Assembly (NCBI RefSeq): GCF_009826895.1
Contig: NZ_WUMV01000010.1
Location: 124,001 to 188,000, forward strand
Direction: 5' to 3'
Origin: Stappia sediminis
GTDB lineage: Bacteria; Pseudomonadota; Alphaproteobacteria; Rhizobiales; Stappiaceae
DNA length: 64,000 bases
The notes under the pieces are model-generated. The model had not been told where the DNA came from, ran no database searches, and saw only the letters and a program-made list of their open reading frames with translations. The translations under genes and the position numbers were made by a program. Shown here one piece after another: positions 63,092-64,000 of this stretch (position 1 is its first letter; each line of letters begins with the position of its first letter).

Positions 63092-63970
63092 ATGGCCAAG
63101 GTAGCCTTCATCGGCCTGGGCGTCATGGGGTATCCCATGGCCGGACACCTGAAAACGCGCGGCAGTCATGACGTTACCGTCTATAACCGCACCAGCGCCA
63201 AGGCGGAAAAATGGGTCGCCGAATTCGGCGGTGCGCATGCTCCCACCCCGCGCGAGGCGGCTGAAGGCTGCGATCTCGTTTTCGCCTGTGTCGGCAATGA
63301 CGAGGACCTGCGCTCCGTCACGACCGGGCCGGACGGCGCCTTCAACGGAATGAAGGAAGGCGCAATCTTCATCGACAATACGACCGCAAGCGCGGAAGTG
63401 GCCCGCGAGCTTTATGACGCCGCCAAGGCCAAGGGCTGCGGATTCCTCGACGCGCCGGTTTCCGGCGGTCAGGCAGGTGCCGAAAACGGCCAGCTTACCG
63501 TTATGGTCGGCGGCGATCAGGACGACTTCGACAAGGCGAAGCCCGCGATCGACTGTTATTCGAAGATGGTTGGGCTGATGGGGCCGTCCGGTGCGGGCCA
63601 GATGACCAAGATGGTCAACCAGATCTGCATTGCCGGGCTTGTCCAGGGGCTTTCCGAGGCGATCCATTTTGCCAAGAAGGCGGATCTGGACGTCGCGAAA
63701 GTGATCGAGGTGATCTCCAAAGGGGCCGCCCAATCCTGGCAGATGGAAAACCGATGGGAGACCATGCGCGACGGCAAGTTCGAGTTCGGTTTCGCCGTCG
63801 ACTGGATGCGTAAGGACCTTGGCATCTGCCTGAAGACGGCGAACGATACGGGCGCGCGCCTGCCGGTGACCGCGCTGGTCGATCAGTTTTATGCCGAAGT
63901 GCAGGCAATGGGCGGCAACCGCTGGGACACCTCAAGCCTGATCGCCCGGATCGAGAACGCAGAGAAATAA
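63092..63970 (+). CDS. 3-hydroxyisobutyrate dehydrogenase-like NAD(P)-dependent oxidoreductase
   Basis: Beta-hydroxyacid dehydrogenase of 292 residues. The Rossmann NAD(P) motif FIGLGVMGYPMAGHL is at the N terminus, then the substrate motif DAPVSGGQAGAENGQLTVMV and the catalytic lysine in GAGQMTKMVNQI. Substrates in the family include 3-hydroxyisobutyrate, tartronate semialdehyde and gamma-hydroxybutyrate; this gene could serve any. About 95 bp separate it from the lyase gene. Confidence 0.9.
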   Translation: MAKVAFIGLGVMGYPMAGHLKTRGSHDVTVYNRTSAKAEKWVAEFGGAHAPTPREAAEGCDLVFACVGNDEDLRSVTTGPDGAFNGMKEGAIFIDNTTASAEVARELYDAAKAKGCGFLDAPVSGGQAGAENGQLTVMVGGDQDDFDKAKPAIDCYSKMVGLMGPSGAGQMTKMVNQICIAGLVQGLSEAIHFAKKADLDVAKVIEVISKGAAQSWQMENRWETMRDGKFEFGFAVDWMRKDLGICLKTANDTGARLPVTALVDQFYAEVQAMGGNRWDTSSLIARIENAEK

Positions 63971-64000
63971 GCTCGATTTTTTCAAGCCCATGCGGCGGGC

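Noticed and set aside
1-64000. CRISPR arrays, prophage genes, integrases or transposases
   Set aside because: No regularly spaced direct repeats, cas-like genes, integrase or transposase motifs were found; repeat content is limited to the palindromic elements listed.

Overview
The window is chromosomal DNA from a GC-rich alphaproteobacterium, most likely a member of the Hyphomicrobiales (Rhizobiales). The evidence is the gene order rpoZ-rsh-pyrE-acpS-lepB-rnc-era-recO-parC, a bifunctional Rsh in place of separate RelA and SpoT, several small alphaproteobacterial protein families (DUF6352, DUF6505, DUF6494, DUF3305/3306), and dispersed palindromic intergenic repeats. I see no rRNA, tRNA, CRISPR array, prophage or insertion sequence. 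About 64 protein genes are supported.

Layout. 1-2.7 kb: a tandem pair of LysE-type exporters followed by threonine ammonia-lyase. 2.7-9.0 kb: a three-domain ferredoxin/nucleotide cyclase/Rieske protein, an RDD membrane protein, an SLC13-type permease, the N-degron leucyltransferase, a family 5 uracil-DNA glycosylase and a NYN-domain protein. 9.4-20.8 kb: the housekeeping block (rpoZ, rsh, pyrE, DUF2062, RidA, acpS, lepB, rnc, era, recO, a conserved hypothetical, parC). 20.8-29.4 kb: a GNAT enzyme, a Tat-exported multicopper oxidase, a Bcr/CflA efflux pump, an acyltransferase, a DUF1326/DUF2182 pair and a tandem pair of EamA/DMT transporters.

29.4-45.0 kb is the most interesting region. It is a membrane-bound, periplasm-facing formate dehydrogenase locus: a TorD-type chaperone, a small Tat-signal protein, and the alpha, beta and cytochrome b gamma subunits. 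Embedded among these are a tiny lipoprotein, a WD40/cytochrome c fusion, a 53-residue single-span protein and a DegP-like protease. They are followed by DUF6494, a degenerate biotin/lipoate ligase homologue, DUF6505, DUF6352, a large polyferredoxin and a divergent DUF3305/DUF3306 pair. A parDE toxin-antitoxin module sits inside. A second formate dehydrogenase and molybdenum cofactor cluster (fdhD-mobA-mobB-moeA, overlapping genes) lies at 55.9-59.2 kb and would supply the bis-MGD cofactor and its sulfuration.

45.4-54.3 kb holds an Mrp/ApbC Fe-S carrier, a SpoIIAA-like protein, a second multidomain cyclase (cyclase, TolB-like, TPR, rhodanese), a BLUF-like protein, a sulfotransferase/glycosyltransferase fusion of lower GC content, and a GntR regulator divergent from a BenE-type transporter. 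59.4-64 kb is an amino-acid ABC import operon without its own ATPase, followed by a cystathionine beta-lyase-like PLP enzyme and a beta-hydroxyacid dehydrogenase.

Recurring themes are formate oxidation with molybdenum and Fe-S maturation, two class III nucleotide cyclases fused to redox or sulfur domains, and palindromic repeats that share a GAATTCGCTCCA core, one of which forms the 3' end of a regulator gene.
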